Assembly (NCBI GenBank): GCA_008360955.1
Contig: LUCM01006585.1
Location: 1-64,000, forward strand
Reading direction: 5' to 3'
DNA length: 64,000 nt
Source: Fasciolopsis buskii
Taxonomy: Eukaryota; Platyhelminthes; Trematoda; Plagiorchiida; Fasciolidae
Notes under the pieces: model-generated
Databases searched by the model: none
What the model was told of the DNA's origin: nothing
Seen by the model: the letters and a program-made list of their open reading frames with translations, nothing else
In this document: piece by piece, positions 48,906-61,600 of the stretch
How the letters are laid out: every line of letters starts with the position of its first letter
How positions within the stretch are numbered: position 1 is the first letter of the stretch
Made by a program: the position numbers and the translations under genes

Positions 48906-49039
48906 TTAAAATATCAAATTGCACCGTTCAGCTACCAACCGACGATTACGCCAATTCATGGGCACAAAAATTAGGAACTACTGCACCAATGACAACGATA
49001 ATGCAATGCGATGAATCTTTAAAATGCGCTAAAAAATAA
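48906..49039 (+). CDS. Possible terminal plus-strand exon nested in innexin intron 1
   Basis: Follows a CATCGACATCTTCTAG acceptor 160 bp after the previous candidate. One frame gives 44 residues (VKISNCTVQLPTDDYANSW ... SLKCAKK, then stop). The phase that would join the 48648-48743 exon gives a shorter tail (LKYQIAPFSYQPT ..., stop after 22 residues). The phase question is open. Confidence 0.18.
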
Positions 49040-51733
49040 TAGTCCCTAGTTTAATCTTCTGAAGTAAAACGTCATTGTCAATGCAACTCTTTCTAGTCAC
49101 TGTTTCGAGTCAGCTTTTAACTGCTCAATTTTTTCGTGAGTGGAACATGGCAAGTCCAAACATGTTTCTCAACGTCAACTCTTAAATCCGTATTGCAAAA
49201 GTGAGTTTATTCATTCCAAATATTAACTGGAAAGCACTAGCTACGGTCTGTATGATTTCTGGGCTAAATAATACAATTCGCAGGAGCAGTAAAATTTATT
49301 AGCATATCTGAAATCAGTAGTTCAGCATCCCGAGCCACGACTGAACCAGATGGTTGGAAGTGATAGCAATCATAATTTTGGAAACTCTAAAGGCAGACCA
49401 GAATTCTGAGTACTATTGCAAAATTAGAAAATTCAGTCAACACCTGTCGAATGCCATCCCGAATGAAGATAGCAACCATAAACTGGTATCCAGTGTCATC
49501 ACGTTATAGCCACACTCGAGACAGTACACGTATTACAATCCTGAATGTTTCCAATGCGGTTACGATGTCACAGTGACAGAGATGTGAACGATAAAAACAA
49601 ACCCCGGTTGACCTTTAGCGAACCTAGCTGGTGAAATCCGCAAATGAGATCAATATCATATTCCAAAGTTCTACCTAGGGTTCAGAAGAAACCAGCCATT
49701 ACATGGTGCAGATGACTGGGAGATTCTCTACTGCGGAAACAAAGCAGTCCATGCCTGGATCTCAGGAAAAACTACTTTACTTTAAATATAGACCTTTTCA
49801 TCATAATATAGTCATAGCAATCTTCCCAAAGTGACGAGGCCTTTGTCAGCGACAAGTAAATGAATAGTAGCGCACGTTTTAAACTATTGCTATTTTCAAT
49901 CCGGCAAAGTTCAACTTTCCACTTTTACCCTAATAACATGAACAATGCAAGAGTTTTGATTTTGAAACCTAATTTCACTTTGATCAGCGCATATTTCATT
50001 GGTCGGCAACCGCCAATACCGGTTTGCAGCCCACAGCTCACTCGTAATTTTTAATTTACGGAAATTAATTCATTCACTTTGCACCAGATAACAACCGTGC
50101 ACGATGATGATAGATGCGCAAGACAGCCAGTTTGGACTAGGAAACCCCGTCAGAAGTATAAAAAACAGTGGAAGACTGTTCCCAAGCAACCTGGCTAGTG
50201 TTTTTACGCACAATTCAGACAGAATTTGAACGAGGCTGTTGCTCTGTTACACAGTCGCCTTGCTACTCGGAGGATTAGACCAAAACGTAGACAAAAAGCA
50301 AAGGATCCATAAAAAAGGCGATAAATAATTGACTGCTGGAGACTAGCACTGGAAGGTTTTTAAATTGTGATTCCTGAAGAAAATCTTGGGAAATCCTCTC
50401 AAGTTTTGTGTTTACCTAGTTAACCTGTTCTGCGAAACTGGGAGTTAAATGACAGTTGGTCTGTTGTTACTGTCCAACAACGAAAACAGCATTAAGGATG
50501 ACAACAACAACGAAACGAACGATGGCAGCCGAGGGCTCAAGTGGATCCACTTACATCAAATTGTACTGGCAGAGCAGACATTGAACTTAATTAAGCAGGC
50601 TAGTCGGTCCTTTGCCTGGCATACACACAAACTCAATCACAGAACTACGACACAGACACACAAACACACATATCCAATGGAAAAAGCTTATTAGTGTAAA
50701 GGGGAACCGCGTAATCGGGATGGAATGTTGACAGAGTCTAACTACATTTGACTGATTGGCAAATAATGCATCAGGCAATCCCTGGGGAGGAAAATACTGG
50801 CCTGATTTCGAACACTGGAGCATTACTCATTAAATTAGCAACAGTGCCAATGCGAATCTCTAATATGCATGTAACACCACAAATCCCGTCCCCACCCATA
50901 TTTGTATCTGACTAATCCAATCCTTCCTATAGTGAAAATTTTTGTCAAGATATATAGTAATGTAATGGCATGAGTACGAATCACTGAAAACGAGCTTGTT
51001 CGCCAAATTGTTTTCTCAATATGCTCAGTGGTAATTTTCAAGGAATCTCTAATGCCATCAAAAGGTACTGCTATCAAGTTACGTTCTAAGCAAAAACCTA
51101 ATATTACTACTTTCAGGTAGAAAGTATAAATTTAGAATCTCGAGAGCACCTGCACGTAACTGTCCTAGGATCTGGATGAACAAAAGGGAGTATTTGAACC
51201 GCTGCATCCTCATTGGATTCCTCTTAAATGGTGATAGTTAATTTCGAACAAATCAAACGCTTTGTTTTCTGGTGCTTTGAACTGGACTAAAGAAAGTGCA
51301 TTTTATCTTCTCTGAAAAAAGAAAATAAGCGCTCTCTTGATTATAGTACTGCTGCCCCCACAGAGTAGTTGATTTATAATAAAAATTTTCATTCCATTCA
51401 AATCACGATAATAATTTACGTTACAAGTTACCCTACGTAAGGGACAAGGGCTGATAAGTGAGAAATTTACCATGAGTAAGGAGCATGTTTGCCTTTGATA
51501 TCTAAGCCCAAAGCACATGAAAGTTCCCAGCTTGACAAGTAGATTGAAGTTTGAATACAGCTGAAATTTGCTCCCATTTACCCAGCTAACATGTTTCATC
51601 ATTTCGTGTGGCAGGAGAATCTATTTCACTGATGTGCACTATTGTCGAGCTTATATTTAAATTTCGGTACGATGTGGAAGGTTTTGTGCTTGATAATATT
51701 TCAGTATTTCAACAGGAAAAATTATCGACTCAC

Positions 51734-51884
51734 CCACATACTGACGAAATCCAATCATGACTATGAACATGACTAATATGCCACTGGAGAACTGATAATT
51801 TAATTGATCAACAAAATCCACACCCTCGCCGCCATAGGCTACATGAAAGAAACGACTTAGCTTGAGCGCTCCACCTGGATCCAT
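51734..51884 (-). CDS. Innexin, coding exon 1 (N-terminal)
   Basis: From ATG at 51884 it encodes 50 residues and one base: a cytoplasmic N-terminus with the family-typical VDFVDQLNY (in place of the common EDFADRLNY-like block), then membrane segment 1 (SSGILVMFIVMIGF) and RQYVG. It ends at GTGAGT. The phase matches exon 2 exactly. The start is the only ATG in the exon at the usual distance from membrane segment 1. Any 5' untranslated exon is not visible. Confidence 0.93.
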
Positions 51885-53967
51885 TTAAACAATTGACAAT
51901 TCTCAACATTCACCACGTCCTCATTTGTAGTCGATAATAACAGAAAGAAAAGCAAATCGGGAAATTTCTTGAGAAGAACAAATTGTTCACAGTTGCCTTG
52001 GAGCTGAAAAACCGCGTCTGATATTTGTACATCTCCTTCGGCTTATCAGTCGGGGAATAAAACAAACGGAATGTCGAGGATCGTGATGTTTTTATTTGGC
52101 AAGAAAGTCAATAGTTTAGTCATTGGTCTTGGCGATCATGGTAAAACAATCACTTGTAGCCGAGTGAAATGCTACGACTGTGAGATGAACTGACAGATTT
52201 TCTCTTCCACGCCAATTATTCTCTACCCTTTCCATGCGATTGGACGTCGGATTTCCACCAATAACAATCCACACATACGGGCGCGCGGTAAATTTCACTT
52301 CCCAAGCAAAGGTAAATGAACACGTTGATATTGATCAGCAGATCGTTACAAAAATGGGAAATATATGAGCTACTAACTGCTACTCGTTACCGTTTACGTT
52401 AGAAATACTTGTCGCTGAATAATTGGCTAGTGGATAAAACCATTCAATTAAACTGGGCTACCCGATGGAATCGTCGACAAGAGAAGCAACAGCAAATAAC
52501 CGGGGACATCTGTAATTTAGCTTCGTACGTCATGTGACATTGTCAGGCTCTTGTTTTAACAGATGAAAAAGAATGCATTTTTTGTGGTAGATTACATCCT
52601 TTAAAAACTCTTACTTCCAAGCTTTCTATGCAAATTTTACCCGCGCCAATAAACCAGACGTTCAAAAAGCTGCATGTTGTGTAACGTGGGCCGACATTCC
52701 TCTTTTTGACGACTATCACAATACACATGGAATAATTTACGTCAGATGTTTTTACAGACATTTAGAACCATTGGTAGCAAAAAATGAAAGTTCTGTGATG
52801 TATTTCAACTCACAATTAAAATTACAAGCATATCCGTGGTAAAGGCACTCACTCGCACACGTATTATAAATGTGCGTATGTATGCTAACGGGGGCTGCGC
52901 TAATAAGCTCGACTGTTCCACACAGACGCAAATGTGTGCCCTAATCTCCCGAGTCAGACCGATTGATTCGCGAAATTCTAACATTACTTTTTGTCTTCAA
53001 TAGGAGGCGTTTCAACCAATATTTTGTTTCAGGCAGCCAAAACTACGACCCTGGAAAAAACAAACCAAGCAAATCAAAAGAAGCAGCCTTCAAAATGACT
53101 GTTCACTGGTTTACTGGAAACTTTTCATGAGAGAGTGGCAAAAATGGGAGTGCGCGTCATTTATATCGGTCGGGGCATGCAGTTTTGAGATAAAAGATCA
53201 AACAAAGACTTCACAACTCACCAGACTGCGTGACGATCCATTCTACATTTGTCCTAAATAAATGCAACGATATGCCTCGATTTAGTTCTCATTGGTGATG
53301 TTGTTTTCACGGGGAGTGGTAGAGTAGGAGTAAAATAACGATTTTCACCAGGCACGGCAATCTGTGCGGTGTTAACACAATTGCAAAATAGAAAATTCGC
53401 TTACACGTCTCGCATCCAAAAGTCGACGCCACTAATCGGTTGGTGGGATTGAATTTTGGGTACCTGGTTTGAACGTGAATTTTCAATTCCATAATCACAA
53501 AACAAATCTACTCAACTGTCAAATGTCTATAAAGCTATGCCATGAAATCTGAACATTGTCCGTCTGCAATACGCAGATATACTGGTAAAAATTAAGTAAC
53601 AATCAGGGGGCAATCATTCCGCGGGATTATTGGGTGACTGTCCTAACTAATTCGTGGTTACCAGTTTAAGAAAGCAGTATCACTTACAAATGGGCACCTC
53701 CAATAATTAATTCAGAATTCAATGCACATATTGATCTTTGATCATTAGTGTTTACATCATAAAATAGCTCACGTTGACGCAGTGGCTTTCTTTGCAAAAA
53801 TATATACACGGGCATGAAGTTAAGAATAAAGAAATCGTCTAAATATTACTGCGCACCAACTGACAGCCGATATCTAGCACGCTCAAGGCAGTTTATTTAC
53901 TGGAATCCTAGTAAGTGCACAGAAATAAACGATTACAATAAAACAGCCTTGGATTTTAATCTCTGAG
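51885..53967. other. Upstream of the innexin; nothing firm
   Basis: This would contain the innexin promoter, but no TATA box or initiator can be pinned down. A minus-strand frame at 52116-52298 (with YVWIVIGGNPTSN and a donor-like GGAAAGG/GTAGAG) is protein-like but isolated. Confidence 0.3.
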
Positions 53968-54088
53968 GGAGGTAGATGATGTGCACTACTTGAAAGCCCA
54001 AATGAGAGCAAAATTCGAAGTTGAACCTTCTCGTGTGCAAGATTGTCCGGATGACCTGATAACGGTGCTTGGAACATTTGTTCGCAGG
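53968..54088 (+). CDS. Possible 121-bp plus-strand exon
   Basis: Bounded by an acceptor-like CTCTGAG and a good AGG/GTTAGT donor. It encodes EVDDVHYLKAQMRAKFEVEP, then SRVQDCPDDLITVLGTFVRR, a helix-rich soluble sequence. Starts in phase 1. The two minus-strand frames over it are less convincing. No family was recognised. Confidence 0.25.
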
Positions 54089-55935
54089 GTTAGTCACCCA
54101 GACATAATGACAAAAATCCAACTTACTGCCAGCAGGCATTTCTAAGATCGGAACGAGGTCCTTCTAGTTGAGTCTCTAAAAGGTTTTGATAGCCAGCTCC
54201 ACTTTCTCTCGACTTCTGTCGTCAGAAATAATGGGATTTCTTTTCATATTTGGCCACTTCTACTCACTAGCATTCATGTAGCATAAGCAGTCTTGATTTT
54301 TGTATTTTGGAGAAACCAGCTTTTTTTCGGTATTTCTAACACATGCTCATGGCCTTTGCCAAGCACAGTAAATTGATTAGGTTAAAAAGATTCACAGATG
54401 TTCGTACAGCAATTTTTCTTTGAATCCTATAAACATATTGAGGTCAACCGAACGACTATTTTTATTTCCTGCTCCTAATGCCCAATTCATTTCAAAGACT
54501 TCCGAGTTCAGCACACATAAATGAAGAGCACCAATTTGTCTGTAGATGACTTTGTGTGTGTATGCGCGCACATATGATATATCATTCTTTCCGACAAAGC
54601 CGATCGGTAGGTATTCCGTAGAGTATCGAAGCGTTAATGTGACCCTAGCCGCAGGCGGTCAGTTTGAGCAGATCACAGAAACAATCCAAAACCCGGTATG
54701 CCAGGAACAGTTCAAAATAGGAGCAATTAAGAAGTGTATCGCTGACGAAGTTAATATGAAAAAATGGTTGCTGTATTTTGCTAGTAGAATTTAGCTGACG
54801 TAAACATTAGGCAATTGATCACTTTCTTGAAGACTTAAATATATAGGTCAAATCCGCAAGTGAACGCAAAATCCCCATGACACCTACCACAGCGTGTATG
54901 TGCACATTTGTCATTTGGAAGCGAAGCGCGCTGGTTCAAAACAAATAGATTAATAAGGCAATAATAAAATACTATTAGTTTACTCTAAGGGCCTGTTGGT
55001 TGATCGAATTGGTCCTTCCAGAGGTATTCCAGAAATACCATTTGGAACCGTTTAATTTGAAAAGTTGGAGTTACTTTCTGATTAGGTGTTTTTTTATCGA
55101 TTTAGCCGTTTTGTTCGCGATGTTGTCTACTTAGGCTCAGCTTGCTTCTTTGTGTTGTAGAAATTCCTAATTAATCAATAAAATTTACGGGAATACGGTG
55201 CGGCTGTTTCACTCAATAGTCTAGGTGCCGTGAGCGTTGCCGGTCACGGTGTCATAACAGGAGCTAGGACCGAGAATGTTCAAATCATAAGCTTTCTTTA
55301 GTGTCAGGTTGACTTAGCTTGATTACCTGTTAGGTTTTGGATCACATCATAAAGCGTACTTCCGCGGGGATTTTCCGCCTGGAACAAACGATAACCTTAA
55401 CGACAATCTATTTAAATCATATATCTGTGGTTCTGGCAAAATGGTTCCCCATTCACGAGTGCGATTCATTTAGCGTATGGCCGTATATTTGAAAACAAGC
55501 CAACAGAAACCTATGGCTTTACAAACTTATGTAAATATTTGTAAGATTGTTACCAGATAACATGATGTGCTGCAAAACGAATATGAGTTATCGAGACTTA
55601 TACAGAACGGGGTTTCTCAATGTCAATAGGCAGTATGAAACCATTTCAGGTTTGTCTATTTTAAATGTGACCTTATAGCCCAAATGGTCATTGAATGTCC
55701 CACATTGAAATTCATAGTAGTTATCGCTTAGAGTATTGACGATATCAAGTTCTGGTCACCAAATCGAACTAACGCATTCCCAGCAAGTTTCTTAATATAT
55801 TCACAGGACAAAAATGCATGCCAACTTATGCGACATTTTACTGCACTGGATTAATTCGTATCGAATTTTCTGAGATCCACTAGTTCACGAAAAGCGTGGA
55901 AAAATTTTAATAAGAATAATGGAAGCACCACTCAC
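54089..55935. other. No firm feature
   Basis: One plus-strand frame at 54546-54794 contains SVNVTLAAGGQFEQITETI followed by a donor-like GTATGC and could be a further exon. The rest shows nothing. Confidence 0.3.
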
Positions 55936-56078
55936 CTAAACCTCCTGTTTCATTTCTTGTCGAATTAAAGTTTTTTCGATTGCTAAAGAAATTGTGTGAA
56001 TTCTTCGATGAAATGAATATCCCCATATCAAGGTCTTCGACTGATTCATTAGGGTGGAGAGGTGATGAACAATTGCTC
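55936..56078 (-). CDS. Possible 143-bp minus-strand exon
   Basis: Acceptor-like GATCAG at its start and a strong TTTAG/GTGAGT donor at its end. It encodes SNCSSPLHPNESVEDLDMG followed by a Ser- and Asn-rich stretch ending STRNETGGL, likely disordered. It lies on the innexin strand, 4 kb upstream of exon 1, so a separate gene or a far 5' exon are both possible. No family was recognised. Confidence 0.22.
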
Positions 56079-56295
56079 CTGATCTCTTTCAAAAAAATTA
56101 GTTTTGTTTTTCCAAAAGCCACAATCTTCCTCTCTCTGACAAAATACTTTCACCTACTTTAACTAAGTTAGGGGAATAACACTCGCCCGACCATGACCAT
56201 TAATAGTAGGGAATGTCTTTTCTGTCATTCTGACCACATGAAAGACACATGCACACACATGAAACTGTCATGCAGTGCCGTCTGCTTTTTTGTAG

Positions 56296-56390
56296 ATTAC
56301 GCCACCTCAGCTTCAGTCAGCCCACAAAGCATGCGCGAGCTTTCCAACAAGGCAGTACCTTTTACAAAGCAGCCTCCAATAGACACTTGA
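56296..56390 (+). CDS. Possible terminal plus-strand exon
   Basis: After the acceptor TCTGCTTTTTTGTAG, 30 residues (YATSASVSPQSMRELSNKA ... PPIDT) precede a stop. The length is short; support comes from the acceptor only. Confidence 0.15.
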
Positions 56391-57349
56391 TGGTCTGCCT
56401 ATCCAGCAACGTCGATTATCCCCGTTAGTGCCGGGTACAGCAGCTCGCGATTAGTCCTATACAACACTATACTGATCATAAGCCAGCCGACACTTACTCG
56501 GACTAAGCATGCCAAAGAAGATGGACATTCCGGATCGTGAATAAAAATTAAATAATTATCCAATCTTTTGAGAATAGTGAATAACAAAAAGACAACCCAT
56601 AAGGGAACTAAGTAACAGGTTCAACCTATTGTGTGTTGTCTTGAGCCTTGTCACAGACCAATCATGATTGTCGAAAAAAATGTTTGTTGCCGCCTTCTCG
56701 ATCTGTTTGGGATGCTAGAGCGAAACAGAAACGATAACTGCTTGCTCCTCGGATTATCCACTTGAATTTTGTCAAGCAAAATGAATATTTTGTCGTCTTC
56801 ATAAAGGCGAATTTCGCTTCCCCCTCTCCTTTAGACTTCGTCTCTTTCGTCAAAAGGGCATTTCATTTCTAATTTCCAATACACATAAATTTAACGAAGT
56901 GAAAATTAGTTTGCCTACCGCGTGCCTATCTGAAAGATTGATTTACCAACTTATTTTGAGATGCGTGTAAATGTAAACTGGATAAAAAACAGAAGTAGGA
57001 AAAATTATTTCTCCTGAAATGTGAATGGGACATGTCTCTGCTAATTAGACGGACCCCGTCACTAACTGTAGCGAACTAGTATTATGTTCGCAGCATCCAA
57101 AGTGTATCGCGTACATTCAAGTCTATTTCACAACATTTCCGTTTGGTTTTGAAAATTGAAGGGTCAATTATAAGATCACTTTATCGAGAAAATAAGCTCA
57201 GTCAAAAGGAAATCAATAAACCGACCTTCTAACTAAGTTTCTACAGGGCAGTTAATTGTTAAAATAGTACTGAATTTTCGCTGTGCGGCAGATGCCAGGA
57301 ATGGTAGTTTCAAATACCTGATCAGATGGGCAGTTGGAGGATTAGACTT
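56391..57349. other. No feature seen
   Basis: No gene, RNA or repeat recognised. Confidence 0.4.
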
Positions 57350-57397
57350 CCAGTCAGCCCACATACCAGTTAGCCCACTTACTAGTCAGCCCACATC
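57350..57397 (+). repeat. Tandem repeat, 16 bp x 3
   Basis: Units CCAGTCAGCCCACATA, CCAGTTAGCCCACTTA and CTAGTCAGCCCACATC follow each other without gap. The same CAGTCAGCCCACA string occurs once more near 56315. No function can be read from it. Confidence 0.85.
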
Positions 57398-57554
57398 CTT
57401 TGGCCAATTTGACGTACGTCAACGGCACAAATTTCTAACGAGGTCAACAATCCGGAATATGCATTCCCATAGATTTTTCACGATGTACACCAGTCCCTAA
57501 AAGATGGACTTTGGATTCTCTCTCCCGACTGTTTTTAATTCTGTCATCTTCTAG

Positions 57555-57738
57555 ATCGAGCCAGCAACATTACATCGCTGTCCGTGGCGATGTTTTTCAC
57601 TTCATTAATTATGTACCCTGCTATGCGCAAAAAGAACCGTGGTGGAAACAGACTAATTTCGGGCCATCGTGTATTACCACGAACAAAAATCAATCTTCTT
57701 CCGCGGCGACTTTCAGTTTAGGCCCAAAAGTTTTATGA
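57555..57738 (+). CDS. Possible terminal plus-strand exon, unknown protein
   Basis: Starts after a strong TTAATTCTGTCATCTTCTAG acceptor and runs 60 residues to a stop. The segment RGDVFHFINYVPCYAQKEPWW is hydrophobic and aromatic. It faintly recalls the FHFVSYVP strand of ubiquitin C-terminal hydrolases, but the sequence after it does not fit that family. I leave it unnamed. Confidence 0.22.
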
Positions 57739-58382
57739 ATAAAAGAATACTGGTTATCGTTTTTGGTACTAAAAATATTCAATCAAATACATAGAGCCAC
57801 AGAAAAGCATTCATTGGATGGACTATGTCCAGACAAAAATGCGTTAGTGTTGCGTTTTTCTTCACCGATAATAACGTGTTTGCCAAGTGAAAAACAGTTA
57901 TCGATAATAGCAACCTTATTAGATCTGTACTCGACGTTTCATCTTGATTACTTCTCCGTCACTGTTGGTGAAAACAGCCTACCGCTAGGTGGTGTGCAAA
58001 AAGCCAAATTTTATTTTTCTTCGCCCCTGTAGTGCAGTTTTATTTCTCTTTCAACAATAAGTCACGGAGTGTAGCCAGTGGTGTCACCCAGGTTGATTTC
58101 TCCTCTTAAATTAGTAGTACATAAAATAGCAGACGTTATGGGTAAGTAAAGGCATAACAACTTTTATTTCATATACAGGAAGTCGAAAAAACGGTTCAAG
58201 AAATTATTTTTGGGTTAGGCAATCATTGTTTGATTTGTGAATTATTTTCCCACTCGCATTCATTCCCTCAGCCCTAACTGATCTCTATCAAAAAAGGTAG
58301 CTGGCCAAGGCAGTAAGAATTAAAGTGAGATATGGACGAAAGATTGCAGGAAGAATTTCATCCGGTTTCTTTGTAAGCTAAT

Positions 58383-58691
58383 CTAGACTCGTTGGCAACG
58401 GTACGTTCCACTGGAGCCAACGACGACATTTTGAGTCAAAGAGGAACTTTGCACATTTTTACTAGCAACAGACTGCCTACACTTTTTCAAGTTGGTGAAT
58501 GAGTCCAACAAAATTATTCTGTTCAGAACAGCGGCGCTCATAGACATACTGCTCATGAATGCATTACTAGACTCTTCATTGTAGAATGCTGTGACTACCA
58601 AAAACTGGGTACTTTGCTGACAAATAGAAGTCACCAAATCAGACCTGAAAAACTCAACATCTTTTTCAAGTGGAACTGTTTCTGACAAGTG
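58383..58691 (-). CDS. Possible minus-strand exon, unknown protein
   Basis: About 100 codons are open after a TTTCTTCAGTAG acceptor. The sequence begins HLSETVPLEKDVEFF and continues through a Ser-rich middle (SSNAFMSSMSMSAAVLN) to a stop after SSGTYRCQRV. It lies on the innexin strand, upstream of the candidate at 55936-56078. No domain was recognised. Confidence 0.2.
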   Translation of the reverse strand, partial: HLSETVPLEKDVEFFRSDLVTSICQQSTQFLVVTAFYNEESSNAFMSSMSMSAAVLNRIILLDSFTNLKKCRQSVASKNVQSSSLTQNVVVGSSGTYRCQRV

Positions 58692-61600
58692 CTACTGAAG
58701 AAATTTCAACCATACCCATTCCAAATAAGGCTAATTTTTAAAAAAAACTGTGTGTGACGCAGGATCGAGTAAACGTAACTGAGACTAAGATGTTTGTCCC
58801 ATAAAATTTTCAACTTGAGGAGACTTATTTGCTCGAAAAATTAACGGCACGCCATTATGCACAAACGGAAGGATCCACATTGCTACGACGTACACCGTCT
58901 CAAAATGGTTTTAAGTTAATCAAAAACAATGGAAAACGTTCCAGTCCCTTTGGAATGTCAACTTTATTATTTTGATAAGTGTCTGATCCACGCTAATTAA
59001 TTCATTGAATTGTCTCGGATCCTTAGAATCCCCTGAAAAATAGAATCACTTCAGGGGGAGACAAGAGAAGCCAGTTTTTAACCTGCGAAGTCAAGTCCAT
59101 CATTTAAGCTACCTTTTCTGGGCAAGCGTGTTGAAATATCCAATTTAAGACTTGTTAATAGCTACGTGTTTCTTTCAGGCAGGATATCTGTCAAAGGGTC
59201 CACGAAAAACACTATCGGTTGACTCCGAACAATGGAAAAGGTAGATATTTATACATAGTGTTAATGATCCGGGTTGTTGTAAATTGCTTTCTGAGGTGTC
59301 AGACATTATTTGCACTTCTACACTGAATAGCCCGAGAACCCGGTGGAGATAAATGGGTGACAAATTGTGAAATGAATAGGCATAAGGCGCATGAGGATTC
59401 CGCGTCTACGAGGTCGTCTCAGGTCACACGCACTGTAGATTTCCCCTAGATTCATGCTAACTTGGGTCATTCGGCCCAAAAGTACATCGCATGATCTTTA
59501 CCCAGAATGTCCAAACCAGTCATTAAAAAACAAGTTGCCACATGCGAAAAAAGTTATTCAGGAATGAATGGTGGCTTGTTAACTTAATCACAGGCAATAT
59601 GTTACCTGAAGCGAAGACTAGTGATTTTTCACGGTCATATTTCTGCTGGACAAACTTGCCTGAAAAATAGAAATAAATGCATCATTTCCCTGCTTATGTA
59701 TGTCTAAGATGGAAACCACCGACCATTAAATCCCTTGAAGCTGGCAGCATTTTCTGTAAATTTGATAAAAGACGATCGTTCTAGTTGTGTGACTGGACAT
59801 TAATATATAATTCTATTCAATACAGAGTTATTTCCGCATTTACCGGGGGAAATCCGGCAATAAGTTGAATTTCGATTTTGGTAAGACTATTAAATTACGT
59901 TAAAAATCATTCATAGGAAATCGCGTACAACCCATGTATCTTCGCTTTCGGCGAACTCCTTATGTAACCCTACCCGTACGACGACAGATTTTCATGGTTT
60001 CCAAACACGAACAGTGAGAATTATCCGGATTCAATAGAATAGTTAAGTACAGATATTGATTTTGAAACTAATGATGAACTTTTGAGTGATATCGTTGTTG
60101 CTCATGTTATAATCTTAAAAATGAAGCTCTATAAACATACAGTTGACTAAAAGTTGTCTTCGAAAAATCGATATCACTATAAATCAGTATGCGCCTAGTG
60201 TGAACCATGGTCAGCAATGAATGAATAAAAAAGTGATATTGCCGTTCTACTTCCGGAGCCAACGCAATTGGACATCCAATCCGAGAATTAAACTAACGAT
60301 ATATTCTCATGCAAGCCCCATGTTTTCCGCTCCAGTAAATCATCAGTGGTCCAATTTCCGTTTCGCTGGCACGTGTCTCTTCATTTGTTTGCTATTTTTC
60401 TCGAAGGTCAGTGAATTCGACCGTAAAAATTGCAACTCAAATTACGCTTGCCGCCTTTTCATATGATGTACATAACACTTCGTGGGTGAGCGATAATCTG
60501 AAGGAATAACCTGACGCAGCAAGTGCACATGCTACCAGAAACGAATTTCACCGTGATTTGTTTCATCTAAAAAAACAGATTTCATAAGAAAGGTTAGCAG
60601 GACAAACCTTCTCAAGTTAGGAGCAAATATTAGCGGTGTTTTTGGTTAAACACTGACCTTAAAAATTGAGAAAACCATCTGCTCCAGAAATCAAAGGTCA
60701 GAATTTTATTTCCGGCCTGCGGTATGAACTTTTACAAATCACGAATGCTGCAAGAACTTCCAGAGATGTTGATTTGCATTATCTCACATGGAACATATTT
60801 GTCTAACTGTGTACTCAAAAACATACCGCACAATGTGGACAGCCACCTGAATGAACTTTTTGTTAGGGATCCGTTTTATACGAAAATTGGCAAGTTGCAG
60901 ATTCAGTTAAATAAAGGCTATTAAATTAAATAATTTGCATGGTTTCAGCACTCGCAACCAGCACATTTTATTCGTTCGTGCGAAATGACCAGTTTGTGCA
61001 ACACGGAAATGCGCTTTTGTATTATTTCATTGGTTATTGTGATATAAATTTTCCAAAGTAGAACCGTTTGTAGCAGTGAAAAATGTCCTACTTGAACAGA
61101 TGTGGCAAGGTAACACGGAGTTACAACGTAAGGCTGAACGTGATTCCCGCTAGTGGATACCAACAATCAGACATATGTGATTAGTATACCATACACTTAA
61201 GCAGCTACTTATCAGACATCTTTTGAGATCGCGAGAATTATTATCCAATGGCAACAATAGGGACACCGTTTAAATGGATTATAACTTGGAACGATGCAAG
61301 TTGACTAGCAAACTTCGGCACGGAAGAGCAGAACAGAGCCGATATGCTCCATGCAAAATGTTGATATATAGCCAATCAATTAACTCCAGAATCTTGGAAT
61401 TCAAATGATCTCGAGTTGCGCGGAGAGATTGAAATTTCATCTTTAATGCAGAAGAAGATACCAGCCATTATAAGGTGTTTTCTTTACATGGTGCATACAA
61501 CGAACAGTTGACAATGGAAAAGAAATACAGGAAAAATGATCTTTTAAGTTGCAGATTGACAGGTTTTGCTTTCAGTTTCTTGCAGAAATTTTGTGCGACT

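Larger units (their letters stand above)
44521..51733 (-). other. Innexin intron 1 (7.2 kb)
   Basis: Donor GTGAGT at 51728-51733 and acceptor CAG at 44521-44523; the phase-1 junction restores a Gly codon (QYVG, then KPLHC). The intron holds several plus-strand exon-like segments (separate entries) and no recognisable repeat. Confidence 0.88.

Noticed and set aside
52200..52298. Receptor ligand-binding segment (YVWIVIGGNP)
   Set aside because: The resemblance to ANF-receptor type domains is limited to a handful of residues and the frame is isolated.
57590..57640. Ubiquitin C-terminal hydrolase strand (FHFINYVP)
   Set aside because: The next family motif (GRLYELDG-like) is absent and no catalytic residues are in reach.
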